Shown: positions 28,365 through 37,509 of the stretch, in pieces
Layout: the number at the start of each line of letters is the position of its first letter
Position numbering within the stretch: the stretch's first letter is position 1
From: Gemmatimonadota bacterium
GTDB taxonomy: Bacteria; ARS69
DNA length: 64,000 bases
Direction of reading: 5' to 3'
Assembly: GCA_030747075.1 (NCBI GenBank)
Contig: JASLLL010000009.1
Coordinates: forward strand, 1-64,000
Translations under genes and position numbers: made by a program
Notes under the pieces: generated by a model
Database searches by the model: none
What the model was told of the DNA's origin: nothing
Seen by the model: the letters and a program-made list of their open reading frames with translations, nothing else

Positions 28365-31300
28365 ACCGGCGACCGCCATCCGGCGGCGACTCCCTGCTGG
28401 GGAAAGTCGTCGGGGCCTGTCTCACCAACCGCCTGCCACTGTTCCTTGCGGTCGCGGGGATCGTGCTGTGGGGATACTCGGCCGCGCCCTTCGACTGGAA
28501 CCTGGGTGGAATCCCGCGTGACCCGGTTCCGGTGGACGCCATTCCCGACCTGGGGGAGAACCAGCAGATCGTCTTCACCGACTGGCCCGGGCGTTCCCCG
28601 CGCGATGTCGAGGACCAGGTCACCTATCCGCTGACCGTTTCACTCCTCGGGCTTCCCGGCGTGAAGACGGTGCGGAGTTTCTCCTTCTTCGGGTTCTCTT
28701 CCGTCTATGTCATCTTCGAGGAGGGCGTGGACTTCTACTGGTCCCGCTCCCGGATTCTGGAGAAGCTCGCCAGCCTGCCTCGCGGAACACTGCCCGAAGA
28801 TGTTCGCCCCGCACTCGGCCCGGACGCGACCGGGCTTGGACAGGTCTACTGGTACACGCTGGAAGGCCGCGACGAGGAAGGCAACCCGGCGGGAGGCTGG
28901 GGGCTGGAGGAGTTGCGTTCGATCCAGGACTTCCTCGTGCGGTACGCGCTGGCCTCTGCCGACGGTGTCTCCGAGGTCGCGTCCGTCGGAGGCCATGTCC
29001 GCGAATACCAGATCGATGTGGACCCCGACGCCATGCGCTCGCGGGGGATTGCGCTTCAGGATGTGTTTCGTGCGGTGAAGCGGTCGAATGTGGATGTCGG
29101 TGCGCGGACGATCGAAGTGAATCGCGTCGAGTATGTGGTCCGGGGTACGGGCCTCCTGCAGGACATTCCCGAAATCGAATCCACGGTCGTCAAGTCGGTC
29201 GGGAATGTCCCCGTCACGATCGCCGACATCGCACGCGTGACGACCGGCCCGGCCATGCGTCGGGGTGCGCTCGACAAGAACGGTGCGGAGGCGGTCGGCG
29301 GGGTGGTGGTGGTTCGGACCGGCGAAAACCCGATGGAGGTCATCTCGAACATCCATCGGAAGGTCGAGGAGATCTCTCCGGGACTTCCATCGAAGACATT
29401 GCCCGACGGCACGGTCTCTCATGTGACGATCGTGCCCTTCTACGACCGCACGGGACTCATTCACGAAACGCTCGGCACGCTCGGGACCGCGCTCGAGGAA
29501 GAAGCACTGGTCACGATTGTCGTCGTTATGGTGATGGTCGCGCATCTGGCGACTTCGCTGCTGGTGTCGCTGGTGCTTCCGCTGGCGGTGCTTCTGGCAT
29601 TCATCGCGATGAGAGTCGGCGGCGTGGACGCGAACATCGTGGCGCTCTCCGGGATTGCGATCGCCATCGGGACGATCGTGGATGTCGGGATCGTCATTGC
29701 GGAGAACATTCTGCGGCGTCTCCGTGAAGCGGAGCCGGATGAGGACCGGGTTGCCGTCATTCGCTCGGCGACCAGTGAGGTCGGGAGTGCGGTTCTCACG
29801 GCGGTGTTCACTACCGTGGCCGGGTTCCTGCCCGTCTTCGCGATGGAAGGCCCGGAGGGGAAGCTCTTCCGGCCGCTTGCGTGGACGAAAACCGCGACGC
29901 TGATCGCGTCCATTGTCGTGGCGTTGACGGTACTGCCGGCGATCGCGCGTACGCTTCATGCGAGAAGGAAACCGGTGCGCGGCGCGAAGTGGCTGCCCGC
30001 GGCGGCGGCGCTCCTCGCGGGAGTTCTTGTGGCGCGGGGAGTGTCCGTGACCGCCGGGTCGCTTCTGGTGCTTGCCGGCGGCGTGGGGCTGTTCAGGGAC
30101 CGACTCCCCGCCCGCCTCCGGACCCGCGCGGGAGGGACCGTCAACGCGATGGTGGTGGCCGCGGTCGTCGTGCTTCTCGCGGGGCGATGGCTGCCGCTTG
30201 GACCCGAGCCGGGCTTCGCGCGGAATCTGGTGTTCGTGGCGGCGCTTCTCTTCGGCTGGCTTGGTCTTTTCCGCGCATTCGCACGGCACTACGAGTCCGT
30301 CCTGCGGTGGTGTCTCGGCCACAAGGCGTACTTCCTGGCGGCGCCCGTGTTTCTGGTGCTGCTGGGCGCGACCATCTGGCGCGGCTGGGAAGGGACGGCG
30401 GGGATCATCCCGTCCGGGATGAACCGCCTTCACCTTCCGGGTGACACGCTTCGAGAAACCCGCCTCTGGCGATCCGCAATCGAGGCGTTCCCGGGGCTGG
30501 GCCGCGAGTTCATGCCCGACCTCGACGAGGGGTCCTTCCTCTACATGCCGACCACCATGCCGCACGCTTCGATCGGCGAAGCGATGGATGTGCTGGCGAA
30601 GCTCGATCTTGCGATCTCCGCCGTCCCGGAGGTGGAGTCCGCGGTGGGGAAGATCGGACGCGTGGAGAGCGCGCTGGATCCGGCGCCGGTGTCCATGGTG
30701 GAGATGGTCGTCAATCTGAAGTCGGAATACGCAACGGATGCCGCCGGAACGCGTCTTCGCTTTCGCTGGGATGACGAAGCAGCGGAGTTCGCGCGGGACG
30801 AGCGTGGAGAACTTGTGCCGGATCCACGCGGACGGGTCTTCCGCCAGTGGCGGGATGATACTCATTCCTCCGGCGACATCTGGGACGCCATCGTCGCGGC
30901 CGGGCGGATTCCCGGGACGACCTCCGCGCCCCGGCTCCAGCCGATCGCCGCCCGGATTGTCATGTTGCAGAGCGGGATGCGCGCGCCCATGGGCATCAAG
31001 ATTCGCGGCCCGGATCTGGAGACTCTGGAGCGTGTCGGGCTGGATCTTGAGCGCATCCTTCAGACAGTTCCCGGGGTGGAACCCGCCACCGTGCTGGCTG
31101 ACCGGATGGTGGGGAAGCCGTATCTGGAGATCAATGTGGATCGCGAGGCCATCGCGAGGCACGGGATTCTCGTACGGGATGTCCAGGATGTGATCGAGGT
31201 CGCGGTCGGGGGACGACGCGCAACCACGATGATCGAGGGGCGCGAACGCTATGCGGTTCGGATCCGTTACCTGCGCGAACTTCGGGACACGATCGAATCG

Positions 31301-32185
31301 CTGGGACGCATCCTTGTGCCGACACCGTCCGGGGCGCACATTCCGCTGGAGGAGCTCTCGGACATGGTCTATGTGCGCGGGCCACAGGTGATCAAGAGCG
31401 AAGAGACTTTTCTGGTGGCCTATGTGACCTTTGACAAGAAGGCGGGTCTTGCGGAGATCGATGTGGTCGAGGAAGCGCGGACGCGTCTTGCGGTGGCGGT
31501 GGAATCGGGAGAACTCATCGTTCCGGCGGGCGTGAGCTGGACCTTCGCCGGGAACTATGAGAACCAGATCCGGTCGGAGAAGAAGCTCCGGGTAATCCTG
31601 CCGATTGCACTCGGGATCATCTTCCTGTTGCTCCATTTCCAGTTCCGCTCCATGGCGACGACAGCCCTGGTGTTCTCCGGAGTCCTGGTGGCGTGGTCCG
31701 GGGGCTTTCTGATGATCTGGCTCTACGGGCGGCCGGAGTTTCTGGACTTCTCCGTCTTCGGAGTCTCCATGCGCGATCTCTTCCAGATCCACCCGATCAA
31801 CCTGAGCGTCGCGGTGTGGGTGGGATTCCTGGCGCTGTTCGGGATCGCGACCGACGACGGCGTCATCATGTCCACCTACCTGACGAGCGAGTTCCGGAGG
31901 GAACCGCCGAAGACGCCCGAAGAGGTCCGTGACGCCACCGTGCGGGCCGGGTTGCGCCGCATTCGGCCCTGCCTCATGACGGCGGCGACGACCATTCTCG
32001 CACTGCTCCCGGTTCTGACTTCGACGGGACGCGGCGCGGATGTCATGATCCCGATGGCGATCCCCTCGTTCGGAGGGATGACGGTTCAGCTGATCACGCT
32101 TCTGATCGTGCCGACGGTGTGGTGCTGGATGCACGAGCGAAAGCTGCGGCGTTCGTTCCCGGCGCCGGAAGGAGAGGTCGAGTGA
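28361..32185 (+). CDS. RND heavy-metal efflux pump (CusA-like)
   Basis: This 1274-residue inner-membrane antiporter of the HME-RND group has VPVDAIPDLGENQQIV near the N-terminus and the TM4 motif GTIVDVGIVIAEN carrying the proton-relay Asp. The pore segment VESAVGKIGRVESALDPAP and the late helix block GIATDDGVIMSTYL complete the pattern. It is about 220 residues longer than E. coli CusA. The excess is an insert around residues 540-690 with extra hydrophobic helices (WLPAAAALLAGVLVARG, MVVAAVVVLLAGRWLPLG). GGAGGG precedes the ATG at 28361, which overlaps the adaptor stop. It would pump Cu(I)/Ag(I) or a similar ion with the two proteins before it. Confidence 0.92.
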   Translation: MNRRPPSGGDSLLGKVVGACLTNRLPLFLAVAGIVLWGYSAAPFDWNLGGIPRDPVPVDAIPDLGENQQIVFTDWPGRSPRDVEDQVTYPLTVSLLGLPGVKTVRSFSFFGFSSVYVIFEEGVDFYWSRSRILEKLASLPRGTLPEDVRPALGPDATGLGQVYWYTLEGRDEEGNPAGGWGLEELRSIQDFLVRYALASADGVSEVASVGGHVREYQIDVDPDAMRSRGIALQDVFRAVKRSNVDVGARTIEVNRVEYVVRGTGLLQDIPEIESTVVKSVGNVPVTIADIARVTTGPAMRRGALDKNGAEAVGGVVVVRTGENPMEVISNIHRKVEEISPGLPSKTLPDGTVSHVTIVPFYDRTGLIHETLGTLGTALEEEALVTIVVVMVMVAHLATSLLVSLVLPLAVLLAFIAMRVGGVDANIVALSGIAIAIGTIVDVGIVIAENILRRLREAEPDEDRVAVIRSATSEVGSAVLTAVFTTVAGFLPVFAMEGPEGKLFRPLAWTKTATLIASIVVALTVLPAIARTLHARRKPVRGAKWLPAAAALLAGVLVARGVSVTAGSLLVLAGGVGLFRDRLPARLRTRAGGTVNAMVVAAVVVLLAGRWLPLGPEPGFARNLVFVAALLFGWLGLFRAFARHYESVLRWCLGHKAYFLAAPVFLVLLGATIWRGWEGTAGIIPSGMNRLHLPGDTLRETRLWRSAIEAFPGLGREFMPDLDEGSFLYMPTTMPHASIGEAMDVLAKLDLAISAVPEVESAVGKIGRVESALDPAPVSMVEMVVNLKSEYATDAAGTRLRFRWDDEAAEFARDERGELVPDPRGRVFRQWRDDTHSSGDIWDAIVAAGRIPGTTSAPRLQPIAARIVMLQSGMRAPMGIKIRGPDLETLERVGLDLERILQTVPGVEPATVLADRMVGKPYLEINVDREAIARHGILVRDVQDVIEVAVGGRRATTMIEGRERYAVRIRYLRELRDTIESLGRILVPTPSGAHIPLEELSDMVYVRGPQVIKSEETFLVAYVTFDKKAGLAEIDVVEEARTRLAVAVESGELIVPAGVSWTFAGNYENQIRSEKKLRVILPIALGIIFLLLHFQFRSMATTALVFSGVLVAWSGGFLMIWLYGRPEFLDFSVFGVSMRDLFQIHPINLSVAVWVGFLALFGIATDDGVIMSTYLTSEFRREPPKTPEEVRDATVRAGLRRIRPCLMTAATTILALLPVLTSTGRGADVMIPMAIPSFGGMTVQLITLLIVPTVWCWMHERKLRRSFPAPEGEVE

Positions 32186-33003
32186 GAGCGCTCTTCGGAT
32201 TGGACCGACCCCTGTTTGCCATGCTCCATGTTCCGCCGTGCCCGGGCGTTCCCGGGTTCCCGGGGGTGGAGGAAGCCGTGGAGGCGATGACGCGTGATCT
32301 GGATGCGTGTCTCGCCGGAGGGATGGATGGGGTCGTGCTTGAGAACATGCACGACTTCCCCTGCGTGCGCGAGGCGGAGATGGGGCCGGAGGTGGCGGCG
32401 TACATGACCCGCCTGGCCGTGGCGGCGCGAGCGCGGACGGATGAACTGTCCGAAGGCGCCCGCCGCCCGCCGATCGGGATTCAGGTGCTCTTCGCGGCAA
32501 ACCGCACGGCTCTGGCGGTGGCGCAGGCGGCGGGACTGGACTTCATCCGTGCGGAGGCGTGGACGCATGCGCACATCAGCGACAAGGGATGGATCGATGC
32601 GCAGGGAGGGCGCGTCGTGCGTTACCAACACGCGATCGGCGCGAGCGGCATCCGTGTTTTTGTGGATGTGAAGAAGAAACACGCCAGCCACGCGCTGACC
32701 GCGGACCTGGCTCCGGGGGAGGTGGCCGCACTTCAGGAACTGCACCGTGCGGACGGCGTGATCGTGACCGGATCGGTCACGGGGGATGCGCCGGACGCCT
32801 CGGAACTCCGGGAGATTCGCGGTCAGACGAAGCTCCCGGTTCTTCTGGGAAGCGGGATCGACGCGTCCAACCTGGCGGAGTTCTTCCCCCTTGCGGACGG
32901 GTTCATCGTGGGGACGAGCCTGAAGGAAGGCGGGGAGTGGGATGCGCCGGTGGACAAGCGGCGCGTTCGGGAACTGGCGGAAGAGGCCCGGCGGTTGCGC
33001 TAG
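32182..33003 (+). CDS. btpA: BtpA-family TIM-barrel protein
   Basis: A 273-residue protein of the BtpA/SgcQ family. It shows AMLHVPPCPGVPG at the start, VVLENMHDFPC, then FIRAEAWTHAHISDKG, and finally PVLLGSGIDASN and ADGFIVGTSLKEGG, which form a phosphate-binding end of a TIM barrel. In cyanobacteria BtpA stabilises photosystem I; in other bacteria the role is unknown, sometimes near sugar genes. It starts at GTG 32182 behind GGAGAGG, and shares GTGA with the stop of the metal pump. It may therefore be translated as part of the efflux operon. Its stop shares CTAG with the convergent gene. Confidence 0.85.
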   Translation: MRALFGLDRPLFAMLHVPPCPGVPGFPGVEEAVEAMTRDLDACLAGGMDGVVLENMHDFPCVREAEMGPEVAAYMTRLAVAARARTDELSEGARRPPIGIQVLFAANRTALAVAQAAGLDFIRAEAWTHAHISDKGWIDAQGGRVVRYQHAIGASGIRVFVDVKKKHASHALTADLAPGEVAALQELHRADGVIVTGSVTGDAPDASELREIRGQTKLPVLLGSGIDASNLAEFFPLADGFIVGTSLKEGGEWDAPVDKRRVRELAEEARRLR

Positions 33004-35234
33004 TGGATGCGGACGGACTTGACGGAGGCGCGTCGTCCTCCGCCCGTGATGTTCAGGAAGTAGACTCCCGCGGGAAGCAGGGTGCCGTCGTCTGCGCGTC
33101 CGTCCCAGGTCGTGGTCGAAGCGCCTTCCCGGAATGAGGGGGGCACGAGCGTTCGCACGCATCGCCCCGCGATGTCCATGACGCGCACGGTAAGGCGCGT
33201 GCCTTCCGTTCCCGAGAGGCACAGAGTCTGTGTCCGGGAAGCGGGCTGTGGCCGGATGCCGAGTACGGCCCACGCGGCAGGGCCGCCGGTCAGGGCTTCC
33301 ACCGCCGTGGACGACCCCGGGTCATCTTCCCGCATCGTGTACAATCCGGGTGCCACGCCCTTCCAGACAGTCCGGGTTCCGGATGGCCAGTTCACCACGA
33401 CCGAGTCCGCGCTTTCCGATTCTTCGATGCCGAGCATGACGCGAAGCGGGTTCATGAAGCCGCGCCACGAGTTCGCGAAGACGCGGCGATGCACCTCGTC
33501 ATCATCGTGGTAGGCGACGACTTTCGCCCCGACAGCGGCGTGGCCGGAGAGCGTTCCAATCAGATCAAGCCGGATCGAGACTCCCCCGGCGCGGGCATTT
33601 CGGTAGTACCGGACCACTCCGTTTGCGCTGTAGGTCTGGGGTCCCGCTCCCTCGCTCAAGAACAACTCCGGAAGTCCGTCTCCGGTCAGGTCTCCCCAGA
33701 CCGCGCCATCGGCCAGTCCGGTGCTTCCTCCGGGAAGGCCTTCGCTTGCGGTCACATCCGTCAGCGTTCCCCGCTGATTGCGGTAGAGGCGGTCGGGCGC
33801 GTTCGGTTGCGCCGAGGTGCCCATGTCCACGACATGGAGGTCAAGATCGCCGTCCGCGTCATAATCCACCCAGGTGATGTGTCGCGGATTGACCATGGCT
33901 GACAGCCCCAGACTGCTGGTGACCTCCTGGAATGTCCCGCCGTCGTTGCGCCACACCCGAGGGCTCCCCGGGATGAATCCCGAATCTTCCAGATCGACTC
34001 CGGTCGCCTGCAGCGTACTTCCGCCAGCGGTGACCCACCCGTCGAAGGTGTCGAAGTTGATGTCGGGCGTGGAACAGCGGATCTGCCACGGGCCCGACGC
34101 AGACTCCCGCCACACCCAGGTTCCGCGCTCCACGCCCGGCTGGAAGTCCGGCTGGCCGATGAACTCGGGCGTCAGGAGAATGGTCTCTCCATTGGGGGGG
34201 ATCAGTTCGTCCGGCCCCAGAAAGATGCGATTGAGGTTCTGGTAGCCGCGCAGCCGGAACTGAGCGTGCAGCGTGTCGGCCGTCGTGGAGACAGTCAGTC
34301 CGTCCAGTCCCAGGTCTCCGTATCGTGTATTGAAGAAGTAGGAGAGCGTATCCCCGATGGTATAGGCGTCAAACACGCCGACCATGCCATCGCAAACGGC
34401 CAGATCCAGGTCTCCGTCGTTGTCGTAGTCTCCCCAGTCGGCTCCGGAGATTGTGGGAATGGAAGGGGTGAACACCTCCGACGCATCGACAAAGACTCCG
34501 CCGTCGTTGCGGTAGAGTCTGGTCGGTCGCGGGAACTCCTCTCCGCCGACCAGGAGATCCGGGTCTCCGTCGTCGTCGTAGTCTCCCCAGATTCCCCCGA
34601 CGGTGCCGTCGAACTCCTCCAGTCCGCTCCCGTCCGACACATCCACAAACGAGAACCCTCCGCGATTCCGAAAGAGAGCGTTGCCGTAATTCTCGGACGG
34701 GGCGGCTCCAGTCCACAGGTCCGGAAGACCGTCGCCATCGTAGTCGGCGGCGGACACGGCCCGGGTCCGCGTGGGCGGGGAGTCCGCGCCTCCCGCGTCG
34801 GGAACCGGAGTGAAGGCTCCGTCGCCCTCGTTCACATACAGTTCGTTGGCCTCCGGGCTGCTTCCTCCGCCCCCTCCGTGGGTGTAGAAGATGTCAGGCA
34901 GGGGGCTGCCGTCCAGAGGCAGAGCCACGGCGCCATGCCGGTCCATCGGGCCGACCCAGGGCAGTGGATGCAAGAGGCGGGAGAAGACGCCAGTACCGTC
35001 GTTCCAGTAGAGAATGGGGGAGTAGAAGTGGTGTCCGGCGCAGAGATCCAGGTCTCCGTCGAGATCGAGGTCCGAAAGGAAAGCTCCCCAGGTCGGCTGC
35101 GTCCAGTTCAGCCCGGACGAAACCGTCTCATCGAAAAAGACGGCCCCGGCCGGGCAGCCGCCGAGGGCGATCCATAGGGCCGCACCGACGGCCAGGAAGT
35201 GTGGAATGATTGAATGACGCAACGGATGCCCCAC
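33000..35234 (-). CDS. Exported FG-GAP/ASPIC repeat protein with FlgD-like C-terminal domain
   Basis: A 744-residue protein with an N-terminal signal segment (ending ALGGCPAGA; a lipobox-like LGGC is possible). Calcium-binding FG-GAP/VCBS repeats follow (DLDLDGDLDL, DYDGDGLPDLW, DYDDDGDPDLL, DYDNDGDLDLAV, DYDADGDLDLHV), then an ASPIC/UnbV-type domain (VNWPSGTRTVWKGVAPG). The last 70 residues are a FlgD-like Ig domain (RVMDIAGRCVRTLV, LPAGVYFLNI) of the kind used as a C-terminal export or anchoring module. The start is GTG at 35234 without a clear ribosome site, so it is uncertain. It is probably a surface or secreted adhesive protein. It shares CTAG with btpA at the stop. Confidence 0.8.
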   Translation of the reverse strand: MGHPLRHSIIPHFLAVGAALWIALGGCPAGAVFFDETVSSGLNWTQPTWGAFLSDLDLDGDLDLCAGHHFYSPILYWNDGTGVFSRLLHPLPWVGPMDRHGAVALPLDGSPLPDIFYTHGGGGGSSPEANELYVNEGDGAFTPVPDAGGADSPPTRTRAVSAADYDGDGLPDLWTGAAPSENYGNALFRNRGGFSFVDVSDGSGLEEFDGTVGGIWGDYDDDGDPDLLVGGEEFPRPTRLYRNDGGVFVDASEVFTPSIPTISGADWGDYDNDGDLDLAVCDGMVGVFDAYTIGDTLSYFFNTRYGDLGLDGLTVSTTADTLHAQFRLRGYQNLNRIFLGPDELIPPNGETILLTPEFIGQPDFQPGVERGTWVWRESASGPWQIRCSTPDINFDTFDGWVTAGGSTLQATGVDLEDSGFIPGSPRVWRNDGGTFQEVTSSLGLSAMVNPRHITWVDYDADGDLDLHVVDMGTSAQPNAPDRLYRNQRGTLTDVTASEGLPGGSTGLADGAVWGDLTGDGLPELFLSEGAGPQTYSANGVVRYYRNARAGGVSIRLDLIGTLSGHAAVGAKVVAYHDDDEVHRRVFANSWRGFMNPLRVMLGIEESESADSVVVNWPSGTRTVWKGVAPGLYTMREDDPGSSTAVEALTGGPAAWAVLGIRPQPASRTQTLCLSGTEGTRLTVRVMDIAGRCVRTLVPPSFREGASTTTWDGRADDGTLLPAGVYFLNITGGGRRASVKSVRIH

Positions 35235-35322
35235 AGAGGAGAATGTTCACGGCGAGTTTATCAAATGTGGGGGTCGGACCTCAAGCGGCTCGGCGCGCGC
35301 CCGGGGGAGGCTCCGGCCGGAG

Positions 35323-35351
35323 TTGACAAGCCCTCCTGTGGGAAGTACCTT
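35323..35351 (+). promoter_or_regulatory. Putative promoter of the IscA-family gene
   Basis: TTGACA (35323-35328), a 17-base spacer and TACCTT (35346-35351). The -35 box is perfect, the -10 box moderate. The leader would be about 75 bases. Confidence 0.5.
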
Positions 35352-35433
35352 GCGTGGGCTGTAACCGATTGAAACTCAATGTGTTCCGGACTCCGCACTC
35401 CGGAGTTCCGGTCGTTCCCGGAGAGGGCAGGTC

Positions 35434-35757
35434 ATGATTACCGTCACAGAGGTTGCGTCGGGAAAGATGAAGGAGATTCTCCAGGAGGAAGATCAGGCTG
35501 AAAAGGGCATTCGGATCTTCGTGGAGGGCGGCGGGTGCTCCGGTTTCCAGTACGGATTTGCCTTCGACGACGCCAAGGAAGCGGATTTCAAGCTGGAAAT
35601 GCCCGGCGGTTTCGAAGTGCTCGTGGATGCGTTCAGCATGAACTACCTGAAGGGTGCCACGGTGGATTATGTGGAGACGCTGGAGGCATCCGGCTTCAAG
35701 ATCACCAACCCCAACGCCACCGGAACCTGCGGTTGCGGGCAGTCGTTCGACAGCTGA
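35434..35757 (+). CDS. Iron-sulfur cluster carrier, IscA/ErpA (HesB) family
   Basis: A 107-residue A-type carrier. The three cluster-binding cysteines are present: Cys35 in GGGCSGFQY and Cys99 and Cys101 in TGTCGCGQSF. FVEGGGCSGFQYGFAF and the late NPNATGTCGCG are family signatures. It delivers [4Fe-4S] or [2Fe-2S] clusters to target enzymes, of which this window has many (polyferredoxin, ThiC, radical SAM proteins). It is a single-gene unit with its own promoter and a bidirectional terminator. IscA, ErpA and SufA cannot be told apart from sequence alone here. Confidence 0.93.
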   Translation: MITVTEVASGKMKEILQEEDQAEKGIRIFVEGGGCSGFQYGFAFDDAKEADFKLEMPGGFEVLVDAFSMNYLKGATVDYVETLEASGFKITNPNATGTCGCGQSFDS

Positions 35758-35807
35758 CGCAGGGCTTCGCGCCACGGGGCGCGGGACCGGGAGAGGCTAC
35801 CCGGTAG

Positions 35808-35842
35808 AAAGGGCCCCCGCCTGATCGGCGGAGGCCCTTTTC
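35808..35842. terminator. Rho-independent terminator, probably bidirectional
   Basis: A GC-rich stem (GGGCCCCCGCC / GGCGGAGGCCC, one mismatch) closed by a short TGATC loop. TTTTCTT follows on the plus strand, and GAAA before it gives a T-rich run on the minus strand. It serves the IscA-family gene and may also stop the convergent small gene. Confidence 0.85.
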
Positions 35843-35860
35843 TTGCGCGTGGCACCTTGT

Positions 35861-36121
35861 CTATCTCCATGCCCAGTGTCCGCGTACCCGGATGCGGCAC
35901 CCGGGGGCGACGCGCTTCCAGTGTCCCGGAACCCACACCCTGTGATGGCGCGGGGCTCTCGGTCCGGCGACGACCACGACCCGAGCCGGAGCCGGTCGAG
36001 GAGTCCGGATGACAAGCCTCCCCCGAACCCGTGCGGATGCGTCAGTCGGGGCGGCGAGTCCGGCGGAGAGAAGGGCGGCGGTGAGAAGTGCGGGAGCGAT
36101 GAGTCCGGACAGCGTCTTCAT
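35861..36121 (-). CDS. Small exported WxxGHW-type protein
   Basis: An 86-residue protein with a signal peptide (MKTLSGLIAPALLTAALLSA, cleavage near LAA/PT). A short basic mature part follows. It ends with two copies of the W-x-x-G-H-W type motif, VWVPGHWKR and RVRGHWAWR. Such motifs are known in many short exported proteins of unknown role. AAGGAG lies 6 bases before the ATG at 36121; the frame is open upstream to 36325, but that part is unlike protein. A perfect 33-base inverted repeat lies about 50 bases before the start. Confidence 0.65.
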   Translation of the reverse strand: MKTLSGLIAPALLTAALLSAGLAAPTDASARVRGRLVIRTPRPAPARVVVVAGPRAPRHHRVWVPGHWKRVAPGCRIRVRGHWAWR

Positions 36122-36172
36122 GAGGGTCTCCTTATGGCCGAATCTCCGGCCTGTGTGGGTTGCCCGGCGATA

Positions 36173-36205
36173 CCGCAATGCGTGTGCCAATTGCACGCAT
36201 TGCGG
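36173..36205. repeat. Perfect inverted repeat, 12-base arms
   Basis: CCGCAATGCGTG (36173-36184), a 9-base centre TGCCAATTG, and CACGCATTGCGG (36194-36205). The arms match perfectly. It lies between two divergent genes and could be a regulator-binding site or an RNA hairpin. Two smaller palindromes lie just to the right: GTGATCAC near 36207-36214 and GTGTCGACAC at 36227-36236. Confidence 0.8.
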
Positions 36206-36357
36206 CGTGATCACCCGCAAGTGTCTGTGTCGACACGGGTTCGGTCCCAGATGGCTGGCCCGTGCCGCCCTCCTTCCTGACGGACCTCTGCGTACATGTT
36301 GGACCCCTGCGGCCATGTCCGGCATGATCGACGACGACTGACTCCGGAGGATCGCCT

Positions 36358-37500
36358 GTGTCGCCCCCTGACTCGGAACAGACTCGCCGCTACGCCCGGC
36401 ACCTTGTCCTGCCGGAGGTGGGGCGCGAAGGGCAGGAGGCGCTGGGGCGTGCGCGGGTTCTCTGCGTGGGCGCGGGGGGATTGGGTTCGCCGCTTGCGCT
36501 TTATCTTGCCGCGGCCGGCATCGGGACGCTGGGGATCATCGATCACGATCGCGTGGACGAAACCAATCTCCAGCGGCAGGTGATTCACGGAACGCCGGAT
36601 ATCGGGCTCCTCAAGACGGACTCCGCCGCATCTGCGATTGACCGCATCAACCCCGGCGTCCGGGTAGTTCGCTATCCGGAACGACTGGATGCATCCAATG
36701 TGCTGGAGATTCTTGCCGACTACGATCTGGTGGCGGACGGCACGGACAACTTCCCCACTCGGTATCTGGTGAACGATGCCTGCGTGCTCGCAGGCAAGGC
36801 GAATGTCTACGGTTCCGTGTTTCGATTCGAAGGCCAGGCGGCCGTCTTCTGCGACCCGGACGGCCCCTGCTACCGCTGCCTCTACCCGCAACCGCCTCCG
36901 CCGGGAATGGTGCCCGACTGTGCGACGGGTGGGGTCCTCGGCGTGCTCCCCGGGCTGATCGGGATGATCCAGGCGACAGAGGTGGTCAAGCGCGTGATCG
37001 GAATCGGGGAGCCACTTGTGGGACGGCTCATTCTATACGACGCCCTCTCCATGACCTTTCGCGACATGAAGATTCGCCGGGACCCGGGTTGCCCCGTCTG
37101 CGGAAAGTCCCCACGGATCACCCGGGCGGAGGATCTGGCGGACGCCTGCGGGGCCGGCGCTGAATCCCCCTCGGCTGGACCGGACACGGACCTGTCGGTG
37201 GAGGAAGTCTCCCGGAGGCTGGAGAGCGGGGAGGATCTGGTTCTGCTGGATGTCCGGATGCCGGAAGAGTGCGGCATCTGCTCGCTGCCGGGTGCGGTGG
37301 CCATTCCGCTTCCGCATCTCACGGAGAGGGTCGGGGAACTGGACCCCGCGCGTGAGGTGATCGTCTATTGCCATGTGGGAATCCGGTCCGCGCACGCCGC
37401 TGGAATCCTGCGAAGTGCCGGTTTCCGGAAGGTGTGGAATCTTGCCGGCGGGATCGATGCCTGGTCGGACCGGGTGGACGCGACGATCCCGCGCTACTGA
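36358..37500 (+). CDS. MoeB/ThiF-type E1-like adenylyltransferase with C-terminal rhodanese domain
   Basis: A 380-residue protein. The E1-like domain has the ATP-binding motif VLCVGAGGLGSPLALYLAAAG, RQVIH, and two zinc CxxC pairs (CYRC and CPVC). The last 100 residues form a rhodanese domain with the persulfide Cys in VYCHVGIRSA. This MoeZ/MoeBR layout activates the C-terminus of small sulfur carriers (MoaD, ThiS, CysO) and adds sulfur. A GGAGG precedes the GTG at 36358. thiC is far away at 16.8 kb, and no carrier gene is adjacent, so the pathway served is open. Confidence 0.92.
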   Translation: MSPPDSEQTRRYARHLVLPEVGREGQEALGRARVLCVGAGGLGSPLALYLAAAGIGTLGIIDHDRVDETNLQRQVIHGTPDIGLLKTDSAASAIDRINPGVRVVRYPERLDASNVLEILADYDLVADGTDNFPTRYLVNDACVLAGKANVYGSVFRFEGQAAVFCDPDGPCYRCLYPQPPPPGMVPDCATGGVLGVLPGLIGMIQATEVVKRVIGIGEPLVGRLILYDALSMTFRDMKIRRDPGCPVCGKSPRITRAEDLADACGAGAESPSAGPDTDLSVEEVSRRLESGEDLVLLDVRMPEECGICSLPGAVAIPLPHLTERVGELDPAREVIVYCHVGIRSAHAAGILRSAGFRKVWNLAGGIDAWSDRVDATIPRY

Positions 37501-37509
37501 GGGAGTGGG

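Noticed and set aside
28640-32500. 1286-residue minus-strand open frame
   Set aside because: Antisense shadow of the CusA-like pump; composition is Arg/His/Pro-rich and no domain is visible.
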